Below, in pieces: positions 13,381 to 14,588 of a stretch of 14,588 nucleotides of DNA; the first letter of the stretch is position 1, and each line of letters starts with the position of its first letter. The stretch is from JANNBN01 sp031430595 (lineage in GTDB: Bacteria > Actinomycetota > Acidimicrobiia > Acidimicrobiales > JANYDT01). The stretch lies in contig JANPBU010000005.1 in NCBI GenBank assembly GCA_031430595.1, forward strand, positions 1 through 14,588, read 5' to 3'. A program made the translations under genes and the position numbers. Below the pieces are notes generated by a model. The model was not told the origin of the DNA. It saw only the letters and a list, made by a program, of their open reading frames with translations, and did no database searches.

Positions 13381-14568
13381 ATGGCTAAGGCAAAATTCGA
13401 GCGGAACAAGCCGCATTTGAATATCGGTACTATGGGTCATATTGATCATGGTAAGACGACGTTGACTGCTGCGATTACGAAGACGTTGCATGATCATAAT
13501 CCTGCGACTGCGTTTACGCCGTTTGATCAGATTGATAAGGCTCCGGAGGAGAAGGCTCGGGGTATTACGATTTCGATTGCGCATGTTGAGTATGAGACGG
13601 ATAATCGTCATTATGCGCATGTTGATATGCCTGGGCATGCTGATTATGTGAAGAATATGATTACGGGTGCTGCGCAGGTTGATGGGGCGATTTTGGTGGT
13701 GGCGGCTACTGATGGTCCGATGCCTCAGACGCGGGAGCATGTGCTTCTTGCTCGGCAGGTGGGTGTGCCGGGGATTGTGGTGGCTTTGAATAAGGCTGAC
13801 ATGGTTGATGATGAGGAGCTGTTGGAGTTGGTGGAGTTGGAGGTTCGTGAGTTGTTGTCGATGTATGAGTTTCCTGGTGATGATACGCCGGTGGTTCGTG
13901 TGTCGGCGTTGAAGGCGTTGGAGGGTGATCCTGTGTGGGCGGCGAGGGTGATGGAGTTGATGGCGGCGTGTGATGAGTTTATTAAGTTGCCTGAGCGGGC
14001 GTTGGATAAGCCGTTTTTGATGCCGGTTGAGGATGTGTTTACGATTACGGGGCGTGGGACGGTTGTGACGGGGAAGGTGGAGCAGGGGATTGTGCGGATT
14101 GGTGATGAGATTGAGATTGTTGGTTTGCGTAATACGCAGAAGACGACGTGTACTGGTGTTGAGATGTTTCGTAAGTTGTTGGATCAGGGTCAGGCGGGGG
14201 ATAATATTGGTGCGCTTCTTCGTGGTACGAAGAAGGAGGATGTGGAGCGGGGTCAGGTGTTGTGTAAGCCTGGTTCGATTACGCCGCATACTCAGTTTGA
14301 GGCGAATGTGTATGTGTTGACGAAGGATGAGGGTGGTCGTCATTCGCCGTTTTTTAATAATTATCGTCCGCAGTTTTATTTTCGTACGACGGATGTGACG
14401 GGGACGATTGTGTTGCCGGAGGGTACGGAGATGGTGATGCCTGGGGATAATATTGCGGTGGTGGTTGAGTTGGGGAAGTCGATTGCGATGGAGGATGGTT
14501 TGAAGTTTGCGATTCGTGAGGGTGGTCGTACTGTTGGTGCTGGTCGTGTGACGAAGATTTTGAAGTGA
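13381..14568 (+). CDS. tuf: Elongation factor Tu
   Basis: A 395-residue GTPase that delivers aminoacyl-tRNA to the ribosome. The GTP-binding motifs are intact: GHIDHGKT (G1), RGITI (G2), DMPGH (G3), NKAD (G4) and SAL (G5). The G3 and G4 motifs have Met and Ala where E. coli has Cys (DCPGH, NKCD). Domains 2 and 3 are complete, including RGTVVTGKVE, EMFRKLLD, RPQFYFRTTDVTG and the C-terminal FAIREGGRTVGAG. Codon use is extraordinary: from codon 16 to the end I read one C-ending codon (GAC at 13798-13800) and no A-ending sense codon, whereas codons 2-15 contain GCA, AAA, TTC, AAC and ATC. Neighbouring genes use C-ending codons freely. The gene follows tRNA-Met. Confidence 0.98.
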   Translation: MAKAKFERNKPHLNIGTMGHIDHGKTTLTAAITKTLHDHNPATAFTPFDQIDKAPEEKARGITISIAHVEYETDNRHYAHVDMPGHADYVKNMITGAAQVDGAILVVAATDGPMPQTREHVLLARQVGVPGIVVALNKADMVDDEELLELVELEVRELLSMYEFPGDDTPVVRVSALKALEGDPVWAARVMELMAACDEFIKLPERALDKPFLMPVEDVFTITGRGTVVTGKVEQGIVRIGDEIEIVGLRNTQKTTCTGVEMFRKLLDQGQAGDNIGALLRGTKKEDVERGQVLCKPGSITPHTQFEANVYVLTKDEGGRHSPFFNNYRPQFYFRTTDVTGTIVLPEGTEMVMPGDNIAVVVELGKSIAMEDGLKFAIREGGRTVGAGRVTKILK

Positions 14569-14588
14569 ACGGACTGAACTGACATGGC

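Noticed and set aside
13360..14343. A 327-codon open frame on the strand opposite tuf
   Set aside because: It is a by-product of the missing A-ending codons: sense TTA, CTA and TCA are the only codons that give antisense stops in this register. The product would be an implausible Arg/His/Thr/Asn-rich protein.
14584..14588. Possible start codon of the next gene (ATGGC)
   Set aside because: Only five bases are visible and no clear ribosome binding site precedes it; rpmG would fit the context but cannot be supported.

Overview
The window looks like a moderate-GC actinobacterial chromosome, most likely class Acidimicrobiia. That placement is my inference from the style of EF-Tu, the mycobacterial-type HtpX, FolD, YajQ and the tRNA-tuf arrangement; no rRNA is present to confirm it. 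It falls into an accessory left third and a mostly core-gene remainder.

Accessory region (1-4740): a complete ISL3-family insertion sequence fills 1-1427. Only 6 bp after it a nine-repeat CRISPR array begins (1434-2038) with no cas genes in view. The array is followed within 14 bp by a diverged copy of an ISL3 right end (2053-2090) that now encodes the C-terminal tail of a minus-strand AAA_14/DUF4143 ATPase (2040-3341). Upstream of that ATPase lie four 23-bp tandem repeats, then remnants of a Phd-type antitoxin and of a DUF234-type ATPase, a long inverted repeat, and an intact MazF toxin with an overlapping antitoxin. The toxin-antitoxin pair sits between two imperfect 33-bp direct repeats, one of which is the start of the next core gene.

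Core region (4750-14588): a plus-strand cluster holds a MidA-like methyltransferase, an acidic unknown protein and a broken htpX (frameshift plus an inferred 33-nt deletion). A minus-strand pair encodes YajQ and a secreted protein. Then come tRNA-Tyr(GTA), a GNAT acetyltransferase, a VapBC pair, folD, tRNA-Thr(GGT), a beta-propeller lipoprotein, tRNA-Met(CAT) and tuf. The series tRNA-Tyr, tRNA-Thr, tRNA-Met, tuf resembles the tRNA-tufB neighbourhood upstream of secE-nusG in many bacteria, here opened up by inserted genes.

The two most unusual things are: (1) a CRISPR array bracketed on both sides by ISL3-type right ends, whose terminal sequence itself resembles the CRISPR repeat; and (2) a tuf gene in which, after codon 15, synonymous third positions are almost exclusively G or T (one C-ending and no A-ending sense codon by my reading), with an abrupt boundary near the 5' end. 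I found no clear candidate for a wholly new defence operon; the novelty is in these structural patterns.
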